This document shows, piece after piece, positions 30,314-40,504 of a stretch of DNA of 52,951 nt. The position numbers were made by a program, and so were the translations under genes. The notes beneath the pieces were generated by a model, which did not search any database, was not told the DNA's origin, and saw nothing but the letters and a program-made list of their open reading frames with translations. How positions within the stretch are numbered: the stretch's first letter is position 1; each line of letters opens with the position of its first letter. Source of the DNA: Actinomortierella ambigua (taxonomy: Eukaryota; Mortierellomycota; Mortierellomycetes; Mortierellales; Mortierellaceae); contig JAAAJB010000213.1 of the NCBI GenBank assembly GCA_016098155.1, positions 1 to 52,951 of the forward strand, written 5' to 3'.

Positions 30314-32682
30314 CTAGCTTGCGAGGAGAGTTTCTTGAAGGCCTGAGGGTGATGCCACGGCCCGTGATGTGCCCAGAGGGTTGAAAGGCCGTGTAACTGG
30401 GGGACGACCAAGAGGGGACACAGTCGCAGAATTCCTGCTGCCAGGCGTCTGGTCTAAAGAATCTACGGACGAACTTGATCTGGACGCTTCGGCTGACGTC
30501 CTACCCAAGCCCAGCTTAGGCGATTGACTTGCCACACTGCTCGCCTCCGAGTCGTCTGTTGGAACGGCAGCCACGGCCTCTGAGCGGCCTGGTACGAAAA
30601 CGACCTCACGGTGGTCATGGTCCCGAGCGCCATCCTGTCGGTTCTCTCCCTTCAAGACAGCATAAGCAATGTTGTCCTCACCCGAGGAGCGGGATGCCGG
30701 GTTGGGATTGTAGTATTCATCGATGATGGGGTAAAGGAGGACGTTCATCTTGGACGTGACGACCATGAGGGTGTTGGTGGGTATTGTGAGCCAGTCGGCC
30801 TTTTCGAAAGTGAGGGGTTCCGACGCAATAACGACCATATCTTCTCGCTTGTCTGCCTTGACCATTCGATAGTGACCAGGTTTGTAGCTTTCAAAGCGCG
30901 TGCCAGAGGAAAAATACAAACTGGCAGCCTCTAGTGTCCTGGAACTGATGTAGCGCGTGCAGACGACACTGACACCGTCTGTGACAGCAAAGTTCATCAT
31001 CGATGCCTCTTTGACGCCTGCCGCCTTGCTCCATGCATTCAACTTCTCAATGGTCTTTAACACCGCCTCCTTCAGGGCCGCGTGGCCGAAGGGCTTGGTT
31101 TGGCGAGGGTTCTCCAGTTGGCTCAAAAACACTGCGAATGCCATCTCTGAATCGGTGTTGCCATTGACACTCAAAAAGATCTCATCCGGTAGTGACTCGA
31201 CAACCTTTCGTTTGATCTACACGGTGATAAGTTGATGAGAAGGAAGAGAGGCCTCTGTTAATGACTCGAACTGATTCATCGTTGGAGGGGAGGGGGGGAA
31301 TAAGGCAGTAGACAAGCCTGAAGTGGTGCTCAAGGATCACTCATATATCCCTTGTATGAAGAGTCATCCTGACGCCCACTCCCTCCTCGCCACCACGGTG
31401 CTCTCCTGCCCACTGTCATCCAATAACTCGTAGCCACGTCGTATTCACAAAATGGTGTCAACGATGGCCTGGCTGGCGTCATTTACCAGTGAAAAGTCGG
31501 CTACATTTCCATTGTGCATAAACATCAGGCGACCGTATTGCCAAGGGTGGCCTAAGGCAAAGATTGCAACGGAAAAAAAAATTATGAGCAACAGATAAGA
31601 GCCACATGCCAAAGAGTGGTCCTTGTATACACATGTAGGATATTGTTATGTTGTGTTTCATTGTTGGTGCATGCTCGGGAAGATGCTAGAGTTTTGGGAT
31701 TGGTGGAAGAACCACTCCCAGATCAAAGAGTAATCTGCCACCACCACCACCCCTTCCCTTTCCCTCAGCTGTACTTACAGTTGCTTTCCGAGACGGAGCC
31801 TGCCGTCGAAGCACGAACATGGGCAAAGACGAGTGGACTCTTGATCTTCTCTGCCAGGCGGATGAGGTTCATGTTGTTCCAAGCCGGAGTAACGGAAGTG
31901 AAGATGCATGGTGACTCGCCCAACTCCGGGTCTGGCTCAGACTCGTACCATCCTATAGTTATTTTAAGGTTTTGTACAGGACATGGAGGGCGGTTGTACT
32001 CATCATTAGGTGATTTGCCGACATCCGAAAGAGCAGTCATACTGGTGCGACCTATTGTTGTCCTGTCCCAACACCTGCTGGTGCTCCTCCAGGTCCCCTT
32101 GCTGGTGTTGTATTGTTGTCAATCATCATATCAGCACAGGAGAGTCAGGCAACAAAAAAGCGCCGAAAAGTGCGGAAAGGAGAGTGGGAGGGAGCAGTGA
32201 CTCTTGTGCGGGCAAAGGGGGAGGGGATGGTGGAGGATGGTGAGAGATAGAACGTCGCTGAGAATGACAGAGAGAAGAGAGAGAGACAGAGGGAGAGAGA
32301 AGTGCACACTAACCCACGCCAAAGCCATCGCCTAGATTACACAAGGGGGAATACAAAGTGGTTAGAACAAAGCTCGACCTTGCAAGAACAGGTATGGAGT
32401 GGTGGGGAGTGGTCAGCAGCTAAGCATACCATTGATCGGTCGTCGTGTGTCCAGTCGAAGGCGAGAGTCAAAGGATTGGTTGATGATAGAATGGGCAGGT
32501 TTAGTCAGTAGCTATAGACAGGGTCGAAAGGAAGGAAGTCAAGAAGAGCAAGATTCTATCAGCATAGCTTCATAGAGGAGGGCGAAGATGGTTCAGTGCT
32601 CCTTTTCTCTGTACGGGGCTTCTCTTCGTACATGGGCAAGTTGGATAGGCTGCCTGCCCTTGTAAAGCAGCATGCGACACAT
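30314..32682 (-). CDS. DUG3: DUG3-type class II glutamine amidotransferase (glutathione degradation)
   Basis: Six exons: 32682-32632, 32511-32430, 32331-32314, 31952-31779, 31551-31487 and 31216-30314, giving 430 residues. The start gives MCRMLLYKG with the catalytic Cys at position 2, as required for Ntn-type amidotransferases. Other landmarks: LLTKPAHSIINQSFDSR; NGDGFGVGWY (44-53); FTSVTPAWNNMNL; LVFAHVRAST; CHPWQYGRLMFMHNGNV; GNTDSEMAF. In yeast Dug3 pairs with Dug2 to cleave glutathione outside the gamma-glutamyl transpeptidase route. The last 100 residues are Ser/Pro-rich and extend beyond yeast Dug3 (357). The third exon is only 18 nt and encodes the core of the glutamine-site loop. It is divergent from the sorting nexin gene. 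Confidence 0.93.
32314..32331 (-). other. 18-nt microexon of DUG3
   Basis: Flanked by acceptor CTAG and donor GTTAGT on the minus strand, this exon supplies codons for (G)DGFGV(G). The residues are among the most conserved in the family, and both neighbours join in phase (1 and 1). The donor GTTAGT is non-consensus. Confidence 0.85.
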
Positions 32683-33713
32683 GGGCGGCGTATCAAAGTA
32701 TGGAAGCAACCGGTGGTCCACTTTGGCGAATACTGAAATGTTGGAAAGGGAAGCGAAGGGGATGTGGGGGGAGCGAGGAAGAGATGAGGAGGAGCAGGTG
32801 GAGGGAGTGAAGTGTTCAATGAGAAGTTGGAGGAATGAACAATGCAGACTTTTTTTTTTGATAGGCGAGAGGAGCTTCAATTAAATACAGCAATTGCGAT
32901 GTTGGGCCCTTCCTTTTTGAGGCTGTGATCAATTGGTGGCAACCACCCATCCAAGAAACTAGCCTGGCAGGACGGGGGGCGAGGGGCGAGGGCGCACGTC
33001 TGCTTCTTCCCCTCGAAGCACTTGTGGTGGGTTGAGCTCGGCGGGGTGGTTAAGGCCTGTGCGTTCCACTTTCATGTGCGATTCAGGAATGGGCGCTTTG
33101 GCCTTACCACCTCAGTCATGCTCATCGAGTCATATTGGTATTTGACCTTCAACCTATGTCTATGAACGTATGATTGTGGGCGATTGCTGCAATGGCCATA
33201 CTGCACCAAGCAATAGGATAAGTTGGACAACTGACAGGCGCGCCGACGTGTGCTTGTTGCAAACATTACATGCATCTGGATCCCAGTGCCACCCTCCGTT
33301 GGTGGCCCCTCGATCCATAGGCGGTTTCGTGTATCCTCCCCCCTTCCCCCCTTTTCCTGAAGCCAGCAATTCATCTTGCACTGCAGCCTAACCTTGTCCA
33401 CTTGAGAACTCGAGAAGCCATGTGCAGGATTTTTAGACATTTTCCTCTTCGTTTCGTGTTTGAGGGCAACGAAACGAAAGAAGGAGCGCTCAGGCCTGCG
33501 CGTGAGGGGTGGCCCACACTTGCTGCAGCTTGTCACGCACGTGCACAGTCACGTTGGCCGGGGAAAGGGGTGGGGGGAATATACTTGGCGTGTCTGTCTT
33601 CCTCACCAACAGCTCCTTACTTCGCTCCCCTAATCCCTGCTGCCCTTCTTTTCTTCTTTTTGCTCTACACCTATCCTTGACAAAGAAAGACAGCGGACAC
33701 GGCCAAAACCAGC
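32683..33713. promoter_or_regulatory. Divergent region between DUG3 and SNX4-like
   Basis: About 1 kb with no supported gene. E-box-like CACGTG or related cores occur near 33538-33545 and the SNX4-like proximal part is CT-rich (33600-33680). A G/C-rich block is at about 32960-33060. Probably two promoters and their leaders. Confidence 0.45.
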
Positions 33714-36230
33714 ATGGACCACGAAGGATTCAGCTCTGTGGCATGGGACACGGAGGACAGAGACGACCACCATAACGGCCTCGGTCGCTCGAACAGCGAT
33801 GTGCTTAATTCGTCGCTCTTTTCCGCCACCGACGAAGAAGACAGCCATCACCATCACGATAGCATTGGTGCCGCGGCTTCATCCACCATTCTGCCTGCCG
33901 AGACCTCTGCATGGGCCGACGAGCCCTTGGACGATGAGGTGATTGACATTCATTCCTCGACGTCACATGTTGCTGCTCTAGGCAGTAGTTCTCGCCACCA
34001 GTACGGTCATGACCTCCACGACAACAATGACGACGACGACGAAGAGGAGGAAGACGAGGACAGCGTTAGCCAGCGGGTCCACAGGGTAAGTGCTGGTTTC
34101 AAAATATGAGATGGAAGCGTCACTGGCACTGTGGGGGTCTCTTTGCCACTCAGTCAGTCGCTATCTATGTTAACGCGATGACGCACGTTCTGTTGTGTTG
34201 GTCTGTTTGGTCTTAGTCGCATGCTCCTGGAAAAGCCGTCAAGCGAGACATCACCCGGGGTATGTCTAACATGTCCCTCTCCAAGACTGCAGAGGAACAG
34301 CTAAACAGTGTGGTCCCGATGGAGGTCTCTGTCGTGGACGCACATCGCGAGAAGGAAGGCTCGACTGATAGCTTTGTCTCTTATCAAATCAAAACCAAGG
34401 TATAGTGGAAAGAAAGGGAGAGAAACAGCGCGTTCGGTGGAATGCACAGTTGACGAGACTAATGCCTAACCTCATGGTTTTGGTATGTTGTGTTTATTCA
34501 GACAAGCCTTCCAGGCTTTTCAGCGCCGACAGTCTCTGTTCGACGACGCTTCCAGGACTTTGTCTGGTTGCACACCACGCTTGGCAAAGAGAAGGCCGCA
34601 TGCATCCTTCCATCTCTTCCGGACAAACATCGCATGGGTACGTGTGTGCTCCCTAACCTACTTCCCGCAATCGTTATGATTTTACGCGAGTCCTCAGGCG
34701 TAACGTACTGGAATCATATTGATGGGTTCCTCTCTATCTCTTCCTATCTCCCTGTACTCGCTCTCCTCTATTCATCCAATGGAATTCTAATATTGTCTAT
34801 AGGTTATGTGCGTGGCGACCGATTTGGACCCGAGTTTATTGAGAAGCGTCGGGCAGCACTTGAGCGATTCTTGCGCAAGATTGCTGCGCACCCAGTGCTG
34901 CAAAAGACCGAATGTGTGCGGGTGTTTTTGGACTCTCACGATTGGAACTCGGACGTGGCTCAGCAAAACAAGAAGCGACCTGATGAGAGTCGACTTGACA
35001 CAATTGGCGATGTGCTGCTGAATGCGTTTGCCAAGATCAAGAAGCCCGAGCAGCAGTTTGTCAACATGCGCGAAGAGGTCGAGAAACTGGAGGAGAATTT
35101 GCAGAGTCTTGAGAGACTTGAGCAGCGCATCCTGAAGCGCCAAGAAGGTGAGCCAATGGAGGAGGCGTTTGGATAACGAACGAGAGAGATGCGATTGACT
35201 AGAAAGTAGACATACCGCCAATTGCTAACATTGTTAATCCTTCTTTTTTCCTCCAAAACATTAGAACTTGAACAGGACTACAGAGAGTTTGGTGGCGCTG
35301 TTGCTGGGCTTGGTAACTTGGAGACTGGCATCACTGAGCCACTTCATCGGTTCGCCCATACCGTCGCAGGATATGCCAAGGTGATGAATGAGATGGTAGG
35401 TGCCAATATCAGTCTGTGCAGTTCTGCGATCCACAGCCAGTATTTTTCTATCTTTTGATGCGCGCTTTATTTTGGTTAATGTACGAGCTCTTTGACTTCC
35501 TACTGTTGGATTCCCTAGTCATCACGAGAGGACGCCGAGTTTCTTGCTCAAATCCATGAGAGCCTTGCATACTGTGGCAGCGTGAAGGTAAGCGTAGTCT
35601 ATTGTTGTCGTAGAATATGCGCACTACTGTGATGTTGGAATGGCTCAGACCAAGCGCTTACGCTTTATTTGTCGTCTCTTCTTTTCCCGCTTCAGGCCTT
35701 GCTGAAGCTGCGCGACCAAAAGCAACTCGACTTTGAGGAGCTGTCCGAGTTTAGGCAACAGCAGGAGGCCGAGCGAGCTCGATTGCTCAACAATGGACGA
35801 CTAGGCGGGGCAGCTTCGATCGGCGGCTTCTTCCAGCAAAAGATGGACGAGATCAAGGGAGTCGATCAGGAACGAGCCAAGGAGGAGAAGATCAAACGTG
35901 TGGAAGCAAGGATAAACGACGTAAGTCTTCCTCCTGTTGAGGGAGGATGTGGACGTCTTTTTTTTTAGATGGTTTCTAACGCTCTATGATCATTCCTTTT
36001 TTGCAACTTTGCAATAGCTGAGAGATGCGGTGGAAAAGGCCAACGAAGAATCAGAGGCTTTCTCCCAGGAGACAGCGAAGGAGTACGAACTCTTCATGGT
36101 GCAAAAGACTCAGGACCTGCGCAAGAGTCTGCTTGACTATACAGGTGGCCGGGTCGAGTTTTTCTCGAAGGGAGCGGACCTGTGGAACCAAATTATCCCT
36201 GTCCTCGAAGCCATCCATGTCGATGACTGA
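33714..36230 (+). CDS. SNX4: SNX4/Atg24-like sorting nexin (PX-BAR)
   Basis: Eight exons: 33714-34085, 34217-34399, 34502-34637, 34803-35147, 35265-35395, 35519-35587, 35696-35920 and 36018-36230, all in phase, 557 residues. Residues 1-125 are acidic, with His and Asp/Glu runs. The PX domain spans about 155-280: VSYQIKTKTSLPGF, VRRRFQDFVWLH, PSLPDKHRM, DRFGPEFIEKRRAALERFL and AAHPVL. These include the Arg and Lys residues used to bind PtdIns3P. A BAR-type coiled-coil region follows to the C-terminus (EQQFVNMREEVEKLEENL; ARLLNNG; NEESEAF; a short WNQIIPVLE end). SNX4/Atg24 retrieves SNAREs from endosomes and supports selective autophagy. Snx41/Snx42-type paralogues are the main alternative. 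It is divergent from DUG3. Confidence 0.87.
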
Positions 36231-38310
36231 TAATGCAATACGGTGCAGCTGGATTTCATAAAGATTGAGCGCCTACATATATGAGAATTGTACCATTTTA
36301 CCTACTTGTGTGTATCCCGGATCAGAAGTGCCACATAGCATTTGTTAAGTGGAAGTTGGGCACGGAAGCTACTTGCGTTCATGTCTTGAAAACGGTGGTC
36401 ACGGTGGGCAGTCAAACAGTGACTCATTTGTTCCAATGTTGCACGCCTCCTGAGAATCACGGTGTGCCCGCAATGAAAGGATGCGGCTCTAGCACAAATT
36501 CAAGCGAGCACTGCACAAACCGAAATGCTCTATGTAGGCCAAATGACACGATGATCATTCTTATTTTGATCATTCTTATTTGTGGCTCCAATTGGCTGCA
36601 GTCTGGAAGGGAACTTGAAAGTTGGAAGCCAGACAGATCGAGGCCCACGTTCATATCACGTGAACGTGTTGTGTTTTTTGTGCATATTTAAGAAGGTGCA
36701 GGCACACAAATTTGCATCTTTGCCTCTTTCCTCGCAAGCCTGCCAGCCCCAAGCCTTTTGGTAAGTTCCAGAGATACCCCTCCACCTGCACAAGACGTTC
36801 CCCTTCCCCCCACTCTGTCCTTCTCTCTCTCCTCTTCTCTCTCTCTCTCTCCGCCCAAGACTCTATTCTGTTGAACCCTGTGTTAACATTCTTGTTTCTC
36901 CACTTCTTCGTCGCCATCAATTAGGACCTACGCGACTGACCTGGTCGTGCAAGGCCCATTTGAGGGTTTTTTGAGGACACTGGTCCAGCCGCTGCTCCCT
37001 GGCGCTGGGCCTCAGACGAGGCCATCCGGGAGGTTGCACAAAGGTTCTCTCCTCTCTGTGAGCCTTTGTGAGACCCTCTGCACACTCGGTTGTGCACCCA
37101 CCCCCCACCCTATTCTGCCCCAACCCTTCCATTTGATTGCACCAATGAGCAAGCACTGAGTCATGCCCTCTTTACTCTTTCCTATCCATGTTTTCTCACG
37201 TCCGCCCCTCGATGTGGTACCACTCTTGTTGCTTAAAGGCGAGAGAGATGGAGAGGAGCGAGATGATGATGTTTTTGTTCGTTTGCCAGCCAGCGCCCCT
37301 TACCCTTGATTCTATCCTGCCCCCCCCCCACTCCTGTTTTTGTTCCATTTGTCGAGTTGTTCGTCTTTTCTGCCTTCCCCCCTTTTTGCCAAAGGTTCAT
37401 GTCCCACCCGCCTTGTTTTTCTTTTTGTCGTCGGCCTATCTGATATCTCGAGAGTGTACGGTACTCCCCCCTGTTCACTCACGCCCTCCCGTGTTCGGGC
37501 CCGCCCGCAGACCACCACCACCACCACCACCACTCGCTGCCAGTTGCGCCGTGTTTTGTGTCGTGCCCGCCTGCTTACCCCAGAGAGCGTTTTTTAGTCC
37601 TGTCCCCGTGCCGGTTGGGGCCCCTCGAGGAAGGGAGCCCCCGGACGGTCCTGTTTTGCCGTGTTAGAAGGGATCTTGGGATGATCCCGCACGTGCTTCT
37701 GAATCTTTGAACCTGTCTCGCGTCGTCTGTGTTTGTAACCACGCCAGCAGCACACCCTTGGGTCTGGTCACCGTCGTCGTCGTCGTCGTCGTCGTGCTCT
37801 TGCCTGCCACCCCCCAACTACGCGTTGCGTGTGCGTCCAACAGGAAGGGACTTGACCCTCTCTCTCGTCGATGGATGTTCGCCGCTTCAGAAAAAAACAA
37901 CAAGGCAACCCAAAGCTCAGTCAAGGCAGAGCTGCCCCCCCCCAACAACAATTCGACCCTTTTTTTTTTTGGAACAAATCAAGAGGAGGACTCAAGGGCA
38001 ATGATGCTCGTGTCATTCGTCTCCGTCATTCTTTCTTGCTTCTTTCTCTCTGTCACGTCCCCACAAGTTTCAGGAGGAGGTCCACCAATTTGGCGACTGG
38101 CCTGCTGCCGTCGCCGTTGCGGAGTCATCGAGACCCGCGTCTACCCCACTGGCACATCAGTTGTGCGCAGTGGATGAATCTGCCCAAGTATCGCCAAGTA
38201 CCATGCAGCCCAGGCAGGAGCCCGTTTGAACCGGGTCCTGTAGAAAACCTAGCGCCTCCAGGACAGGAGGCCCTTGATCGGATCGGCACGTTTTGCCACC
38301 CTGAACCCCA

Positions 38311-38442
38311 GAACGCTCTTAAGTGAGCCCAGCCCAGAACGCTCTTCAGTGAGCTCAGCCCAGAACGCTCTTTAGTGAGCCCAGACAACCTTGCTCTTAA
38401 GTGAGCGCCACACCAGTTTGCTCTTTTGTGAGCACCAGACCA
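38311..38442. repeat. Tandem array of five 26-27 bp units
   Basis: Units at 38311-38336, 38337-38362, 38363-38388 (26 bp each), 38389-38415 and 38416-38442 (27 bp each). Each holds a core GCTCTTNNGTGAGC in which GCTC and GAGC can pair across a 6-nt centre. The first three are nearly identical; the last two are more diverged in the spacer but keep the core. Confidence 0.92.
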
Positions 38443-38938
38443 GACCCCCCCCCCAGAGCTCTTGATTGAGTTTCTGAAGTAGACAACCATGCAGCGCCGT
38501 ATAGCGTTTGCGACATAGTCAGGGGTGGGCCGAAAGGGAGCATGTTGAAGGCGAGAGTTTGGTACGGCCGGATTTTGGTGTTTTCTCTGCGATACAAACA
38601 TTTGGAAGTTCTTTTGTTCATTTTTAGGTGTGGGAGGAGGACGCGCCGAGGATGCAGAGCTTTGCTCCGCTGAATTGGTCTCCTTCCCATTCTCTCTCTT
38701 TACTACGTTTTGTTCGACAATGATCCACCCGTTGAACGAAACAGCGACTGTCTTTTTTTTCCTCCTCTTTCTTTTTGGACCACAGAAAGAAGGAAGAGGA
38801 GGTTTCGTTTGTAGATATTCGTTTGGTGAAGAGGCAAGGAATAAACAGCGAGGGTAGCCCTCCTTTTTCCTTTTCTGAGAAACCCCATATCCATCCTAAT
38901 GAGTGTAATATGAATGTGCTTGGCGATTGACTATGAAT

Positions 38939-39013
38939 TAGAAAGCTGTTGAATACGTTGGGTGGCTCAATGGATGATTGACTGATCAATCATCACCATT
39001 CAACAGCTTTCTA
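38939..39013. repeat. Large inverted repeat (potential cruciform or RNA hairpin)
   Basis: Outer arms of 16 bp match perfectly (38939-38954 with 38998-39013). An inner 9-bp perfect stem (GATGATTGA at 38973-38981 and TCAATCATC at 38986-38994) closes on a CTGA loop. Flanking AATGG and CCATT can extend it with one bulged base. The centre between the left arms is unpaired. Confidence 0.9.
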
Positions 39014-39020
39014 CCAACCA

Positions 39021-39045
39021 GCGACACGACGCGACACGACGCGAC
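39021..39045. repeat. Short 10-bp tandem repeat
   Basis: GCGACACGAC occurs twice followed by a partial GCGAC, directly after the inverted repeat and just before the ATG of a possible small ORF. Confidence 0.9.
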
Positions 39046-39046
39046 A

Positions 39047-39199
39047 ATGACAGAGTGCTCTCCCAAAAAAAAAAAAAAAAAAGAGGCCAAGGCTTTCTTT
39101 GACATTCCTCCTAGTGCAATGGCTCAAGGCCACCTTGACCTGCCGAAGAAGGAGGTTTTCTTTGGGACAAGGCTGACTTTAGAAGACGGCCTGGGATGA
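39047..39199 (+). CDS. Possible 50-residue ORF, unknown
   Basis: An ATG-initiated frame with a Lys run (from an A homopolymer at about 39065-39082), then a non-repetitive segment with FFDIPPSAMAQGHLDLPKK and LTLEDGLG. It has no recognised family. The A run makes the frame fragile to sequencing error, and chance occurrence cannot be excluded. It is listed because its downstream composition is less repetitive than its surroundings. Confidence 0.2.
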   Translation: MTECSPKKKKKKEAKAFFDIPPSAMAQGHLDLPKKEVFFGTRLTLEDGLG

Positions 39200-39654
39200 C
39201 AACAATTCTTGTGAAAGGTATTTTCAGTCTTCTCTCACTGCCTGACGCCATTGCGCATGTTTGATTACTTTCTCATAGGGTGTTCAAATAGAGCTTGCTT
39301 GCCCAATCATACGCGACTTTGCACCTTGATGGCCGAGAAAGGAAACTCGAGCATTGCGCAGTGTATTTGTTTGTAGCATTGCAACTTTTGTCCTTTTTGT
39401 TGGATTATCTTTGTTTGATGGGAGATAACCGAGCCGGCGCATTTCCGTGAAGGTGAAAAAAAAAAGGTCGCGGCAAGAGGGGCCGAACATAGAGATGGAA
39501 GAAACGGAATATTCTCGTTCTATCTTGTCTTTTCAATACAAATACCCCACTTTCCATCCTCTCACCCTTTTATTCGTCTGATTCTCCTCTTCCAAACTTT
39601 CGACTCACCTACCAACCGTCGGTTCACCTACCCTTTCTTCTCTCCACTCTCATC

Positions 39655-40299
39655 ATGAACGCCTTTGCCTCACGCCCCAACTTCGCTCTGGCTTCGCTCC
39701 CTATCGCCATGGGCCTTGTCTATCTTCCTTTCGCTGGTCGTCTTGGTCTCACCGTCTACAACTCGAAGAAGTGGAACAACGTCAACCCTCGCGATCATGT
39801 TGAGCGACAGAAGGGCAATATGTCCAAGGAAGCCTTCCAGCTGATCAAGCGTTTAGATGCCGCCCACCAAAATGCTCTTGAGATTACCCCTTTTTACATG
39901 GCCGCGGTCGTAAGTTGACATCCTTTTTTATGTCGACGACTGGGAGAGGAAAAGTTGTTGTTTCCCGTGTCTCCTTGAGGTTTACCCGCTTGATTTTTTT
40001 TTCGCACGATGGTAAAGCATGGAAAGTGGGACTCCCCCTCCCCACTTCCCAACAAAATTGCTCTTTTAGCTAACAATGCCTTTTCTTTTTTTTTTCAGCT
40101 TGCTGCTCTGTATAGTGGTATGGACAAGGGCCGAGTGGCACAGTTGTCGGGCCTGTTCATTGTTTCGCGGACGTTCTACACTGCCTTTTACATCTTCGGC
40201 GTCAACGAAATCATTGCCTCCGCCCGCTCGTTGTCTTTTTTTGCCTGCATTTATGCATGCGGACGTCTCTTTGCTGGCGCAGCTCACCAGTCGCTTTAA
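39655..40299 (+). CDS. MAPEG-family membrane protein
   Basis: Two exons: 39655-39909 and 40099-40299, in phase, 151 residues, the usual family size. A hydrophobic N-terminal helix (ALASLPIAMGLVYLPFAG) is followed by a polar segment (ERQKGNMSKEAFQLIKRLDAAHQNALEITPFYMAAV) carrying the R..AH.N..E pattern typical of MAPEG proteins. Further helices follow (GLFIVSRTFYTAFYIFGV; LSFFACIYACGRLFAGA). MAPEG members include microsomal glutathione transferases and leukotriene C4 synthase-like enzymes. Glutathione use is possible but not proven here. The upstream region is CT-rich with CAATACAAATA-type sequence. It is convergent with MED20. Confidence 0.88.
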
Positions 40300-40504
40300 A
40301 AGAGTCAGTATGAAGAGTTTGTACCCCCTCCCTCCTCCTTTCACACTCCCCCTGTTAGATTTTCATACTCCCAAGAAAAAAAAAGACACCAAACGGTTTT
40401 TTTGTAGTAAATGAATAATACCATTGCTTCCACAAAAAAGGGAGAAGGCGACTATTTGTTGTTTTGTATATGTTACATGGGGGGGGGGGAAAAGAGGTAG
40501 TACT

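Larger units (their letters stand above)
36231..39654. other. 3.4-kb gene-poor region with structured DNA
   Basis: No protein-coding gene is supported. The plus strand is pyrimidine-rich from about 36720 to 38050. It contains good intron-like signals at 36772-36924, a CAC-rich tract near 37510-37532, a run of GTC trinucleotides near 37770-37796, the 26-27 bp tandem array at 38311-38442, an inverted repeat at 38939-39013, a short 10-bp tandem repeat at 39021-39045 and a possible small ORF at 39047-39199. The open frames between 37188 and 38326 are low complexity and unconvincing. Confidence 0.6.

Noticed and set aside
37188..38326. Overlapping ORFs of 90-160 codons in the gene-poor region
   Set aside because: They arise from pyrimidine-rich low-complexity DNA, overlap in several frames and lack domains or consistent starts.
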